Source of the DNA: Diadema setosum
Taxonomy: Eukaryota > Echinodermata > Echinoidea > Diadematoida > Diadematidae
Direction of reading: 5' to 3'
NCBI RefSeq assembly: GCF_964275005.1
Contig: NC_092686.1
Span: 46,312,333-46,376,332 of the forward strand
Length of the DNA: 64,000 nucleotides
Numbering within the stretch: the stretch's first letter is position 1; each line of letters begins with the position of its first letter. Shown piece after piece: positions 47,801 to 59,703 of this stretch. The notes beneath the pieces are model-generated. The model was given only the letters and a program-made list of their open reading frames with translations, was not told the DNA's origin and made no database searches. The position numbers were made by a program, and so were the translations under genes.

Positions 47801-49164
47801 TAGTAGGCATACTCATAATTCAAGCACATCAATTTGTGATGAACCTTTGCACACATGATGACATCGTGTGACTAGTGGACAGTGGGACATTGTGCGTCAA
47901 TATTTTGTCAGGATATGATATTTTTCTCTCCGACTTCTCTGCAGTGTTGGATCGCGTGAAATCCTTCCTCCCTGAGCTAGAACGGGCTAATCAACAGCTG
48001 GATGCAAAACTAGAGAAAGGCAGCACTCCTGAGGACCTTGATATTGAGAATGTGGACGACTGCAGTGGACCCATCATTGAAATGGTAAGAGCTATTACAC
48101 TGACTATGCATTTTCTTCGTAACGAAGGAATGGCGCATTTCATAGTTGCGCAGCAAGCAGTTTTTTTAAATTGTATCGTGTTGTCAGTACTGTGATTCTG
48201 TTGTTTCCATTTGAGAATTGGAGCCATTACATTTCTGGTCATGCATGACAAAACCCACCAAGAGTCACACTGGTTGATTTTTCATGAGGCATGAAAGTTT
48301 GCATTTAGGTCAGCAAGGTTTAATTCAGTTCATAGTATTCTGAGATACAATGTAGTAATCCTCCCATACTGCTGTATATGTAAAGCATTGAATTATGAAA
48401 TGATGTAAGATTGGTGCTTTTTTGCAGTTTTTGTTCAATAATGTTTTTGGTTTATTATATTCCAGTGTACTAATCACACTTTTTGAAGACAGGAAGACCC
48501 TCAAAATACGGGGTGCAGTCAGTGCACTGTAATATCCAAGTAATATTTGTGCCCACATTGTCTACACACATACATGTTCTTGTATGTCTACAGAATATTA
48601 TCCTTATTGTCCATCATTATAGAAGTGGGGCTCATACACTGGCAAATAATAATTTATTTTTTTTCTATTCTATTTCTACTCCTCTGGTAATCTTCTCTAT
48701 TTTTCTTTAACCCATCTGGTACTTGACTGTGCGCATGGAAAAAAAAATAACAACAAATGATGAACCAGCCAGGCAAGGGATGCAATGTTGACTAAATCTG
48801 TTGTGGTCTCTCTAATTCCTTGCAGAACTAAAGATATTTCTGACCAAACATTGCAGTGAAAATTTTGCCTTTAAAGCATTATTGACTACATCTGTTGTGG
48901 TCTTGTGGTCTTTCCTTGCAGAACTTAGCACTGTGTGAACGTGAAGATGGGAGCTCAGATGACGACAATGATGACAGTGACGTGGATAGTGAAAGTGACG
49001 ACAGCGAAGATGAGTGCCACTTCCATCACAACTCTGCAGAGATCAATCCACAAACTCTAAAGCTTCCAGGCGGCAGGAAATCAAAGAATGGAAGGACATT
49101 GATTCAGGAGGTGGAAGGGTCAAAATCAAACTCTACAAGTGATTGCCAACAGGAGAGGACTTGA
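41885..49164 (+). CDS. NOPCHAP1: NOPCHAP1 (C12orf45)-like snoRNP assembly chaperone, 4 exons
   Basis: Exons are 41885-42044, 47217-47267, 47945-48084 and 48922-49164. All borders are GT-AG with consistent phases, giving 197 residues. The start is the first ATG after a CpG-rich leader (MAAPIVSPD). The product aligns with human NOPCHAP1: SDLL and SLLIKRSRPYK near residues 45-65, then the signature VLDRVKSFLPELERANQQLD, then IENVDDCSGPIIEMNLALCE, followed by a long acidic Asp/Ser tract and a basic C-terminus. NOPCHAP1 bridges NOP58 to the RUVBL1/2 ATPases during box C/D snoRNP assembly. The first intron is 5.2 kb and almost wholly MITE-derived. The exon 4 acceptor region is duplicated upstream (48788-48829). 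No AATAAA was seen close to the stop. Confidence 0.85.
42093..44203. mobile_element. Harbinger-like MITE, TAA target site, CCCGG-rich
   Basis: TGCACTTGTCAATTG begins the left end and its complement closes the right; both continue into about 45 more paired bases including GGGTACCCGGGGAT. TAA flanks both sides (42090-42092, 44204-44206), as in PIF/Harbinger (TWA) insertions. Next to each end are tandem units of about 58 bases (AATCCCCGGCCAAGTCCC..., GGGCAAAATT). The centre is occupied by two other palindromic elements (42402-43779). It starts 48 bases after the NOPCHAP1 exon 1 donor. Confidence 0.75.
42402..43779. mobile_element. Two interleaved inverted-repeat elements, GTCACACTGCC ends
   Basis: Element A pairs 42402-42893 with 43067-43606 (ends GGCCCGGTCACACTGCCC and its complement). 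Element B pairs 42894-43066 with 43607-43779 (ends TGAGGACCTGTCACACTGCC and its complement). The order is therefore A-left, B-left, A-right, B-right rather than nested. Interiors are rich in TTACGCG/CGCGTAA motifs. No coding region. Confidence 0.7.
45450..45531. repeat. Foldback with paired CCAAT motifs
   Basis: GAATCTGTAAGCCAATCAAA with TGCGAGGTA is nearly complementary to TACCTCGCATGTGATTGGCT with AATAGATTC, with a short A-rich centre. Each arm therefore carries an AGCCAATCA CCAAT-box-like motif. It is in NOPCHAP1 intron 1. Confidence 0.6.
46132..46566. mobile_element. T2/Kolobok-like MITE, TTAA ends, nested
   Basis: TTAAAAGGTGCATGGTCCCG on the left and CGGGACTATGCCCCTTTAA on the right are near-complementary and start and end with TTAA. 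It interrupts the right arm of the inverted-repeat cluster at 45105-46930, so it is younger than that element. Confidence 0.7.
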
Positions 49165-50285
49165 ATTTTATCAGCGACAGTAGTGACAAACATTTGGAAA
49201 TGACAGCCCAATAATTGAGTACACACTCTTCTACCAAATCATGGATTATCTACTCACATCCTCTTGCACTCAGAACACATCAAGACACTGAATTTGAGAG
49301 ACAGTGCAAGTTTCGAGGCAAGAAAGAGGATCATGGTATCAATTATTTATTATTCAACAGGACTTTACTGTAGGATCAGTGTATATTATGTGTCAGTATT
49401 TCATTTGACATTCAAAATTTACAGTGATTTCAGTAGACATGCAGATGTTCATCCACCCACATACTGAAGGAAAAATATAAATCTGATGTTACAAAATCAT
49501 TTCTGAGCTTTTTTTACCCATGCCCAAGGTATCTACCTATTTTTTAAAATCATGCTCGCAATCAGGACTTTAAAGAAATTAAGAAAGTCGTCGTAATTTA
49601 GAAGTCACATATTTCATTCTTGACATTTCTGTTATGCCAAATTGAAATATATTATATTTTTGGGGTTTGGTTTTGCCTTTCACCGTCCCCCAAAAGCAAA
49701 ACCCAAAGATGATTCTAGTTGGTACACAGACTAAATGCCCCATCATGAATGGGTTTACCAAAACAAAAACAAAAATGTTACCAGGCAACGCACTGTTCAG
49801 CAAATGGTGAATTTTGCACAACCACATATAGCAGTCTTCTGTGCCAAATCTCAAGTCAAATGCTCAAAACCTGAAAGAGTTAGTGAAATCCACTTGTTGG
49901 TAATTTGTCTGATTTTCTTCAGAAATATGCTGTTACCATGGCAACACTGTTCAACAATGATGAAAAATGAAGCTTTCACAGCTACATACTGCAGTGGTCA
50001 CAGGTGTGAATTTTTGAGTCAAATGCCTAAAAACTGAGAGTTAGGTCAATCTTCATATTTTTGTATGATTTGTATAAAAATGTTATCATGGCAACAGACA
50101 GGCATTTACACTCAGAAAAAGTGTCTTGCATGATAACATACATGTATTACAGTGATCATGTGTCCTAAAGTTCCAACTCTAAGCAGTAGCCTGGTCCACT
50201 CAATTGTGTATGATTTGTTTAAAAACTGCTGTTGCCATAACAACAGATTTCTTAACACTCACAGGGTGTCTTGTGCAACTACATA

Positions 50286-52760
50286 CAGTTAAACTCGCCT
50301 AAGTCGACATCGCATATGTCGAATAATCGCGCAAGTCGATAATTTTAAAAAGTCCCGATTTTTCCCCATTGACTTACGTGTATTAATTCACTCATAAGTC
50401 GAATTTTTAAAGTCGAATACTCGCTTAAGTCGATGAAATTCCAAGAACACTTTCACGGAAAAACCATTGAATTCACTGTGCCTAAGTCGAATAAGATTTT
50501 ATTGTGTAATAAATCACTGTCAAAATCACGAGACGCCAGTTTTTGTTTACATACAGTATATACCAAAAGAAACTGCGTAAATAAACATTAACGTTTCATT
50601 AACGCAAGCGGTTTCACCTGAATCGTTAGTAACGCAAACTAACGATCGGGAAAATTAACGTTTGTAGCAACGACGAGTAACGATCCCTAGCGCAAATTAA
50701 CGATGTTTCGTTAACATTAACGATAGGTAACGCAAGAACTCACGCGAGATTTTGGTTTTGTAACGAGACCTGGTGAAAGGACGACGTAGCCCTGCGGAGT
50801 GTAGCGATCTATGCCTTATATTTAGCGGAGTCTTTTCGCGAATCGAATCACGATTTCGCGAATGGTTAATTTGCGACCGGGGTCACCAAAAACGCACGCC
50901 GGGCCACCAAAAAACCGAATGTTTGCATTCAGTTTTGGAAATGAAGCGGTAACAATCGGTTCCATAAGATGCTGAATAAATGTCAGATGTTTGCTCTTTT
51001 AATTTTGGAAATGAATAACGGTAATATTGGATTCCGTATAATACTAAAATAAATGTCGGATGTTTGCTTATACTTTTGGAATGTCAGAGATTTGATTTTG
51101 CGTTCGGAAATGAATAAGGATAAAAAAAAAGTATCCGGAAGATGCTGAAATAAATGTCGAATGTTTGCTTTGACGTTCGGATATGAAAAATAATGATATT
51201 CAACTCCATACGATGATAAAATAAATGCCGGATGTTTACTTTTACGTTCGAAAGTAAATAACAATTACATTCAGCTCCGGAAGATGCTAAAGTAAATGTC
51301 GAATTATCCCTTTGACGTTCGGAAATGAATAACAATAATAATGAACTTCGTACGATGATGAAATAAATGTCGGATGTTTACTTTTACGTTCGAAAGTAAA
51401 TAACATTAACATTCAGCTCCGGAAGATGCTAAAGTAAATGTCGAATTATCCCTTTGACGTTCGGAAATGAATAACAATAGTAATCAACTTCGTACGACGA
51501 TGAGATAAATGTCGGGTGTTTGCTTTTACTTTCGAAAGTAAATAGCAATAACATTCGGCTCCAGAAGATGCTAAAATAAATGTCAGATGATTGTTTTTAC
51601 GTTCGGAAGTGAATAGCAGTAATATTCTTCTCCATACGATGCTAAATAACTGTCGGATGTTTGCTTTTAAATTTCGAAATGAATAACAGTAACATTTAGC
51701 TGCGTTTGATGGTAAAGTTAATGTTTGATATTTGCTTTAACGTTCGGAAATGAATAACAATAGTATTCAACTCCGTCCGATGATAAAATGAATGTCTTAT
51801 GTTTGCTTTTATGTTCGAAAGTAAATAGCAATAACATTCAGCTCCGGAAGATGCTAAAATAAATGTTGAATGTTTGCTTTGGCGTTCGGAAATGAATACC
51901 TATGGTATTCAACTCAGTACGATGATGAAATAATTGCCGAAAGTTCGCTTTTACGTTCGAAAGTAAATAGCATGTAACATTCGACTCCTGAAGATGCCAA
52001 AATAAATGTCAGATGATTCATTACACTTTCGGAAGTGGACAGCAGTAACATTCGGCTCCTTACGATCATAAAATAAATGTCGGGTGTTTGCTTTTGAATT
52101 TGGAGATCGAATAACGGTAATATTCTGCTCCGTACGATGCTAAAATCAGTAACAGATTGTTTCTTTTACATTTGGAAATGATTAACGGTATCAATCGGCT
52201 CATTTAGATGATGAAATAAAAAGCGGATGTTTGCTTTCACGTTCGGAAATGAATAAGGATGATATTCAGCTCCGTAAGATCCTAGAATGAATGTCGGTTG
52301 CTTGTTTTTACATTTGAAAATGATTAACGGCAACATTCGGCTCCGGAAGGTGTTAAAATACTTGTAAATGGTGGATGATTGCTTTTACAATCAGAAATGA
52401 ATAACGGTAACTTTCGGACCGAACGTAGGACCGATTTAGTTTTGCTTGTTTTTTTTTTTTTTTTTTTTTTGTTCGAGCCACCAAAAAATAAAAATCAATC
52501 ATTTTGGGGCCACCAAAATAAAAGTTAGTGTGGAGCCCTGGCCTGCATCAATGTGGATAAAGTGTCTTGCTGAAGGGCAAATATCGGGCACACCGCTCCA
52601 GCTCTCGGCTCCAGAGTAGACAACATACATGTACATTATACATATGTACGTGTGGTGTAACTTTAAGTCGATTTTTTTCGACTTACGTACAAGTCGAAAC
52701 TCGCCTAAGTCGATGTGTTTTGCTCAGTCCCGAGAAGATCGACTTATGCGAGTTTAACTG
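50286..52760. mobile_element. Tigger-like element, CAGTTAAACTCGC ends, with nested insertion
   Basis: CAGTTAAACTCGCCTAAGTC on the left matches the complement of GACTTATGCGAGTTTAACTG on the right, with TA on both sides (50284-50285, 52761-52762). AAGTCGA motifs repeat throughout the outer parts. These are pogo/Tigger-type ends. A relative of the 5.2-kb element occupies 50554 to about 52530. No transposase frame remains. Confidence 0.8.
50554..52530. mobile_element. One-ended relative of the 5.2-kb CAGTATATACC element
   Basis: It begins TA-CAGTATATACCAAAAGAAAC and follows the right half of the 27221-32388 element, in inverted orientation, at roughly 90% identity over the end. The same subterminal TTAACGATCGGGAAAATTAA motifs and the same array of about 70-bp units (about 50925-52400, some 20 units) are present. 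The opposite terminus is not found; the copy runs out after a T-run near 52450-52470 and CCACCAAAATAAAAG. The left half seen in the first copy is absent. Confidence 0.75.
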
Positions 52761-53971
52761 TATTACATTGATAACATGTGGCAAATTTCAACGAAATTCC
52801 TTTGAAACTGAGGGTAGTTCAATCCACAAAATTATGTACACGTATGATTTTTTATGAAAATTTGCTGTTAAAATTGTCAATACTGACTAAAAAGGTGTTT
52901 TGTAAAAATATGATTGCAGTCACACATGCTAAATTTTGTTAAATTGCTACAAAAAAATGAGTACAGTAGTTTGATCTGCAAGATTTTACAATGGAGTGAC
53001 AGACTAACAGATCGACTGCCTGTGCACCCGAACCCGACCTCAGAGTGATTCCTATATTGTAACACAGAAATTTCATGTAGTTTGTGAGGAGCCAAGATTC
53101 ATGAAATGCATGCGAAAGTTCTTGTCTACAGTACAGTGTGTATATGCAATGAATGCCAGTGGCTACTCGCGAAAATGTCATGTGGCAAATATTTGTGATT
53201 TTACAGTACATGTAAATCACCATACACACTGTTGGAGGGGTGCATTATTAGAGTGCACTTCCATTATAGCGAATGGAAGTGCAATAACATTGTATACTGC
53301 GATGAAATTCTTGTTACAATGAAAAATTCAGGTCCCAAAATTAACTTCTACATATCTTTATATATTTCACTGTTCAGTTATACAGTAATGAAACTTCACT
53401 GTGATGAAAGAAAACTGCTAGTCCCAAAGCCTTTGTTATATACAGCTGTCACAACGGGAGTAGCCTGTATTTGCATGCCTCCATAACAGGGAATGTTTCT
53501 GACAATCAATTGGAGAATTTTGTCTTGGGCTTGCCAGACATACAGACTGTGTTAACAACTATTGTATGCAAATTACTGTAGATTCAAGCCTTGAAATGTG
53601 TAGAGAATGTACAGGTGGATAGAATAGCTTTTGTCTGGGTTCATGGAGGAAAAATATTAATAGATTTAAATACATCTGGGAACCAGACTATTGCTTGTTA
53701 CGTTTTATGCTGTTTCACAAAGTGTGTAATTAAATTCACTTTGAAGTACAGTAGATGTTTGTATGTACTGTTATCAATGACCTCAAGTGACTATCAGAGC
53801 AGTTCAAGGGAATTGGTAAACATTGGAAATGTTGTTGATGTGGTTTGATTACTCTAAACACTGCACATGGATTCACAACTCAGTCACATGTGTGTGTGGG
53901 TGGTGTATTGCATGAGGTGTGTTTGCATTAACTCACAAACATTTTCAGTCTAATCACAGTTTCAGCAACAC

Positions 53972-54333
53972 TTAAAGGGGATGGCTAGTAACTGATCAGT
54001 GGGAATGCTGGGGGATGATTGTTCCAATTCTTGTGGGATTCATTTAAAGAGTACATTATATATCTATTGTTGTGTGTAAATAATTTGCTTCAGAACGGTC
54101 TCATATTCAAGTAATGTGCAGTTTAATGCCCCATCACTGTACAGGCATGCTAGCCTGGAAACATTAAACTGCACATTACTTGAATATGAGACCATTCTGA
54201 AGCAAATAATTTTCAAACAACAATAGATATACATGTATAATGTACTCTTAAATGAATCCCACAAGAATTGGAACAAACATCCCCCAGCATTCCGACTGAT
54301 TCCCACTGATCAGTTACTAGCCATCCCCTTTAA
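53972..54333. mobile_element. T2/Kolobok-like foldback MITE, TTAA ends (copy 2)
   Basis: Second copy of the element at 34142-34482, with the same TTAAAGGGGATGGCTAGTAA ends and arms containing CAGAACGGTCTCATATTCAA and its complement. The two copies differ at a modest number of sites and in the loop. It lies between NOPCHAP1 and TRMU. Confidence 0.85.
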
Positions 54334-55475
54334 CTGTGCAACAAAATTCACTATAATACTAGGTACATGATTCAGGAATATATCTGCAATTCAAGTGAAT
54401 TTTATTTTCTTTATCACAGACATGGACGTCATTGCACCGACATAAAATATGTGATGATAAACTTTGCCAAGGTCACGCAGATTTGATACAGAATCATTAG
54501 TTTAGCACCAACTTACTGATCCACTTTTGGTATACTGTACAATGAAAGTCACTCAACCCATTCTATCACTCCATTCTAGAGTGTTTGGACGGTGCAGTTG
54601 TACAAATTTGGAGGGTAGTACTGTAAACTACAGTGTAAGACACTTGTATTTATTATGCAATTAGTTTTACTCCTTGGCTTAATTCAATACTGCCGAAAGA
54701 GGTACAATTTGTGGAGCCATTGTACTGTACAAAGGCTGTTTGACATTTAGTCCAAGTGTGCAAGGAGGAAACATTAACACTCTGAAATAGACTCTATCTG
54801 GCAATGAATATTGATACATGTACAACTTTGTTCTGCATGAATACTGACAATACAAGCCTTTGGTACTCAAATATAGACCCTGAGGTCATTTAGCTATGCT
54901 TCCTGTTAAAGGCACTACATGCACCATCTCCTAATTCTTGGGAGCCCTCTTTACCATCTACCCAGATAAATCAACATCTTCTCTGGTCCCTGCATAAAAA
55001 AGATGCAATCAAACATAAGAAAATCAAACATTAGTCTGGTATCAGCCAATCAGAATGGAGTATTCACAGACTTTTTACTTTATGTGTGATTTTCTGACTT
55101 ATAAATGTGATCTCAACTTTTATGTAACAGTGCCCTGGTCTCCATTCTCTTCAGGGAGAACTGAGTGCAGTACGAAGCGCCTGTTGGGTCAAGGGTTATT
55201 TGGGACTAGACTGGTAGGTGGTGGAGCTTCAGATCTTGAATTAAAAAAAAAATGATACATTCTGCTTACAAGTAAGCCCTTCATGTAGCATCCATTTTCA
55301 CCAAAATCTGGTTTTTGCTTTTTTTCTAAAAATGGGAAGATAGACTCCTATGCATCACTAATTGCATCCTTGCTTGTATTCACTGAATGTGATTGCTATT
55401 TCCATGGATACCACTGTCCAAATTATTTAATATTGAGGTCTCTCAGACTTTGTCTCTACAGCTGGTGGGATGGTG

Positions 55476-58400
55476 TCATGTCCCTGATAGCTCTGGCTTC
55501 CATTCTCCACTCTGGTACTTCTTCCAGTTGAGCTGGTAGAGGGATGGTCCTCTCTTCATGATGACACCACTGCCAAGGCACTCATCACCACGATAAAAGA
55601 CAGCATACTGCAGGAAGAAAGAGTGACATCATGAAGCACAAAAACAGAAATCTGTCGTACTGTGGCACGAGATGAAGCTTGTACAAATGTACTACATGCG
55701 TCAAAGACTGGCAAACTGAGGCCAACCAAGATTTGAGGCATGACAAAGAAATTAACTGTACTGTACTGTTTTTTGTTCCTTTTGTTTGTGAGTATAAACA
55801 TGCTGCTTGTAACGTTAGGAGTTTGTCAATCCCTCTTCATTATGACAACATCCATCAGGAGGAAGAAGATGGTAGACAATTATTGTATCAATATTGGTGG
55901 AATGTTGGTGCAATATTGGTGCAATGCAATATTGGTGCAATGTTGGTGCAATTGGTGCAATATTGGTGCAATCATCCTTCTTGTTCACAACTACCCGGTA
56001 ACAGTTTTCTTGTTATTGTTTTTTTTATGCCTCCGCAACAAAGTGGCCGGAGGCATTATGTTTTCGGGTCGTCCGTCCGTACGTCCATCCGTCCCGTTTT
56101 GTTTTTGTCGATATCTCAAGAACCGTGTGATGGTTTTACATCAAACTTGGTATGAGGGTATGTCCTTGGGGGATAATACTTTGTGTGGATTTTAGGGTCA
56201 CAGGGTCAAAGGTCAAAGGTCACAGGTTATTTTGTGAAAAAAAAAATTGAAATTTCATGTTTTTCTCCATATCTCGCAAATGGTTCAAGGTATCTTCATG
56301 GAACTTAGTATATATATGCTTGTACCGATGGGCAGTGATTATCTAGGGAAGTTGGGGTCATGGGTCAAAGGTCAAGGTCAACTCCTCAAAATATCACTAC
56401 TTTCCTTAAAATGCAATATGCCTGAAGGTTTTTGTTTTTGTTTTAACTTGATGTATGCATGTATTACCCAATATGTATTCTGTGGGAAATTTCTTGCCAA
56501 AATGTCAAAGGTCAAAAGGTCAAGTGAAAGTGCTGAATTGCACTTTTTCCTCCATATCTCAAAAGTAACTCAAGGTATCATCATGAAACTTACATATTTA
56601 TGCATGTTCAACCTAACAGTGATTCTCTTTGGAGCTGTGAGGTCAAAGGTCAAAGGCCAGGTTTAGATAATGCTATTTTCCCATTTGATACTGAAATTAT
56701 ATTTTTTCTCAATACCTTGAAAATTACTAAATGCATAAACTTATAAAAGGGTCAAAAGTCAAGTAAAAATCTTCAGTTCCCCAAATACCTGCACTCTGAC
56801 ATTTTAATCATTCATCCAATTGAACCTAGTTCTAGGAAAGTGAACATTCAGCACATTTGTGGCAAACCTGTCATTTTAATATTTTGCCAATTGTGTGAAA
56901 CTGTCATCACACATTGTCAAGACATTGTACTATAGACCTATTAGGAGAACCATGCATTATGGCGCAGGCATATCAGTCGCCGTAGCGATATATCTAGTTT
57001 TTTATTATTATGATTCCATCATGGCAAGACTTTTGAGGGTTCAGAAACTATACTGGAGACAGCCAAACATTGATTTAAATAGTTTCAGGGCTTCACTGTT
57101 TCAGAATTATGCTGTTTGTGATGGTCCTGAGATTCTGGGTTTGACCTACACTGAGCGTAATGCTCCACTGAAATTAGGGAGGAGAGAAACTGATTTCTTG
57201 TGAAAGAAAGTGAGCTGGAAATTCTGTCTTAGGGTGTGAAAATAAAATGATATAAAAAAAAAGATGTACAAAAGAAAATTCTACAAAAAAAAAAATACAT
57301 CTATACTAAAGCTAGTTTTCATTCAAATTTTGCCTGGAACAAAGCATAGGGACTGTATTGGGGGCCTTACAGGTATTAGTCCACATTTGTAAACCTGCAG
57401 CAATTGGTCTCATAGTTAGCATGGAGTTTGGGTATGATTGCAGTAACACCTGTGCAAAATTTCGTTCCAATTAGTCCATTACTTTCATAAAAATAAATGA
57501 AAATGCACCGTATGCATGCGTATAAAAACGCTCGCTAGCTCCAGTCCACGCGCGTACTACATGCATGCAATACATGTGTAAGTGAATGTACGTAGCTAGC
57601 CCGCGCCCGCAATTCGATTTTGGGTCGGGTTGACCCAGTTTGAAAATTGATTTTAAAATGATGATTTTCTCTCTTTTATCGAATGGTATAGACAAAGAGC
57701 AACAGGTGAGGTATGTTACTGTTATAACTTGTACTTGAAGTCATATTGGACCTGTTTTATGCAGTTTTGATTTTCGTGGGTTTGCAAATGTGGGCTAGTA
57801 CCTTTAAACAAGGTAAAGCTATGATCCATGCTGAGAACCCTTGGGTAGGATCTACTGTAGGCAAAACAAACTTGCTCATTGCTACTCTTGGACACGTGCT
57901 GACCAAGTTTGCACTTCTCATTTTTATATGCATAAAATTACATTGTAAATACTACAGCAATTATAAAATGTGATATGGCCTTCTTGAACATGTAGGACTA
58001 CATGTAGTACAAAGATGACTTGTAAAATGATGGCTTGCTGAAAGAGTACACATGTATAAATAGTAATACGCATACTAACCTGCCCTGGAGTTATTGCCCT
58101 CAGTGGTCTACAGAGTGACACGATCACAGAGCCCAAGGAACTTAATGTTAAGGTGCACTTTGCTGAAAGGGAAACAAAAAAAAAGAATAATAATAATTAC
58201 ACCATTTGATTAAACAAAAAAAAAAAAAACAACAACAAAAAACAAACATATTCTAAGCCTGAAATAAATGTCACTGCAGTCTACATGGTACTGTGAGCTA
58301 AAGATCTATTGTGTCAAGCTTTTATTTCTAATACAATCGTACAATCAGACATGACATTCCTCATTATAAATTAAAGCTGATTCAACTACATCTGCTATGT

Positions 58401-59620
58401 GTGGTACATTTGCAAGTAAAATTAGAAATGTCGCTACAGCGACTGGTTATACCCCCGCCAAACAACATTTCATAAGCTTTGGTCAAAAAACTGTGGAAGT
58501 AGTTAAATCCGCAAGATCTTTCCTTGATCTTCTGCCATTAATATGCCGTTTCCATGGCAACGTACTTTCGGGTACTGTCGAAAAATGCGTCTTGCACATC
58601 TACAACCAAAGGCACACATCTGTACCAAGTTTCATGGAAATTGGGCAAAAACTGAGGAAGTAGTTTGCAACACAAAATTTTCCATCATTTTGGCTCATAA
58701 TATGTTAGCTGTTACCATGGCAACATACTTTTTGTCACTGTCAAGAAATGTGTCATGCTGACCTATATCCTAAGACAAACATTCAATATGAATTCCATGA
58801 GAATTGGAAGAACACTGATGAAGCAGTTTTGCCATGAAGCATTTTGCCCTATATTTTACCAATAACATGCCGTTACCATGGCAACGCACTTTTTGCCACT
58901 GCAGAAATATGTGTCTTGCACATTAACATATTCAGATGAACATCTGTACCTAATTTCATAAAAATTGATCAAAAACTGTGGGAGGAGTTCGCGACGCAAG
59001 ATTTGTACCCATTTTTGCCCATAATATGCCGTTACCATGGCAACGTACTTTTGGGTACTGTCAAAAAATACATCTTGCACATCTACAACTCAAGGCACAC
59101 ATCTGTGCCAAGTTTTATGGGAATCGGTTGAAAACTGAGGAAGTAGTTTGCGACGCAAGATTTGCAACGGACCAACCGCCGGACCGACCGCCCGACCGAC
59201 CGACCGCCCAACCGACCGCCCGACCGACCGCCCGACCGTCCGCTGATTCCTATATACCCCCTTCAAACTTCGTTTGGCGGGGGTATAAAAAAAAAATGAA
59301 CTTGAACGGAAAAACTACAATGAAGACTCAAAGGTGTTGTGCTTGATATTAAGGATTTCCTCCATTTCATTATGTGCTGGACTTACTCAGACCGTGGACA
59401 TGCTGGAAGCGAAAGTCACAGTCCATCATTTGGTCCTCCAATAGTTCCCTGGGCGGTCTGTGGATCCAGTGGACAGGACCAGTCCAGAAAGTCTCATGGA
59501 ACAAGGCTGGGTGATGGGTAGTTGGTGCCTGGAGAGGGAATTAGACAGAGATAAAAGTTAGCCCACTGGAGAGAATGACTCAGGCTCATCCAAGCTATTT
59601 TTCTTCATCATCATATTCAC

Positions 59621-59703
<83 letters not shown>

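Larger units (their letters stand above)
49720..52990. repeat. Tandem repeat, about 150-bp units with GTTACCATGGCAAC
   Basis: Units recur with core motifs at 49781 (GTTACCAGGCAAC), 49932 (GTTACCATGGCAAC), 50079 (GTTATCATGGCAAC), 50228 (GTTGCCATAACAAC) and a decayed one near 52867. Each is followed by phrases such as CACAACTACATA-CAGT and CAAATTTCAA--AAA-CTGAGAG. The array is interrupted by the Tigger-like element at 50286-52760 and ends near GGAGTGACAGACTAACAG. Same general design as 58447-59288. Confidence 0.65.

Noticed and set aside
52555-52625. SINE-like phrase AAGTGTCTTGCTGAAGGGC
   Set aside because: It resembles a motif common in fish and invertebrate repeats, but it is too short and its borders are too unclear to call an element.
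55740-56195. Frames of about 150 codons on the plus strand
   Set aside because: They run through the ATTGGTGCA minisatellite and the GTCCGTCC repeat start, inside a TRMU intron on the opposite strand.
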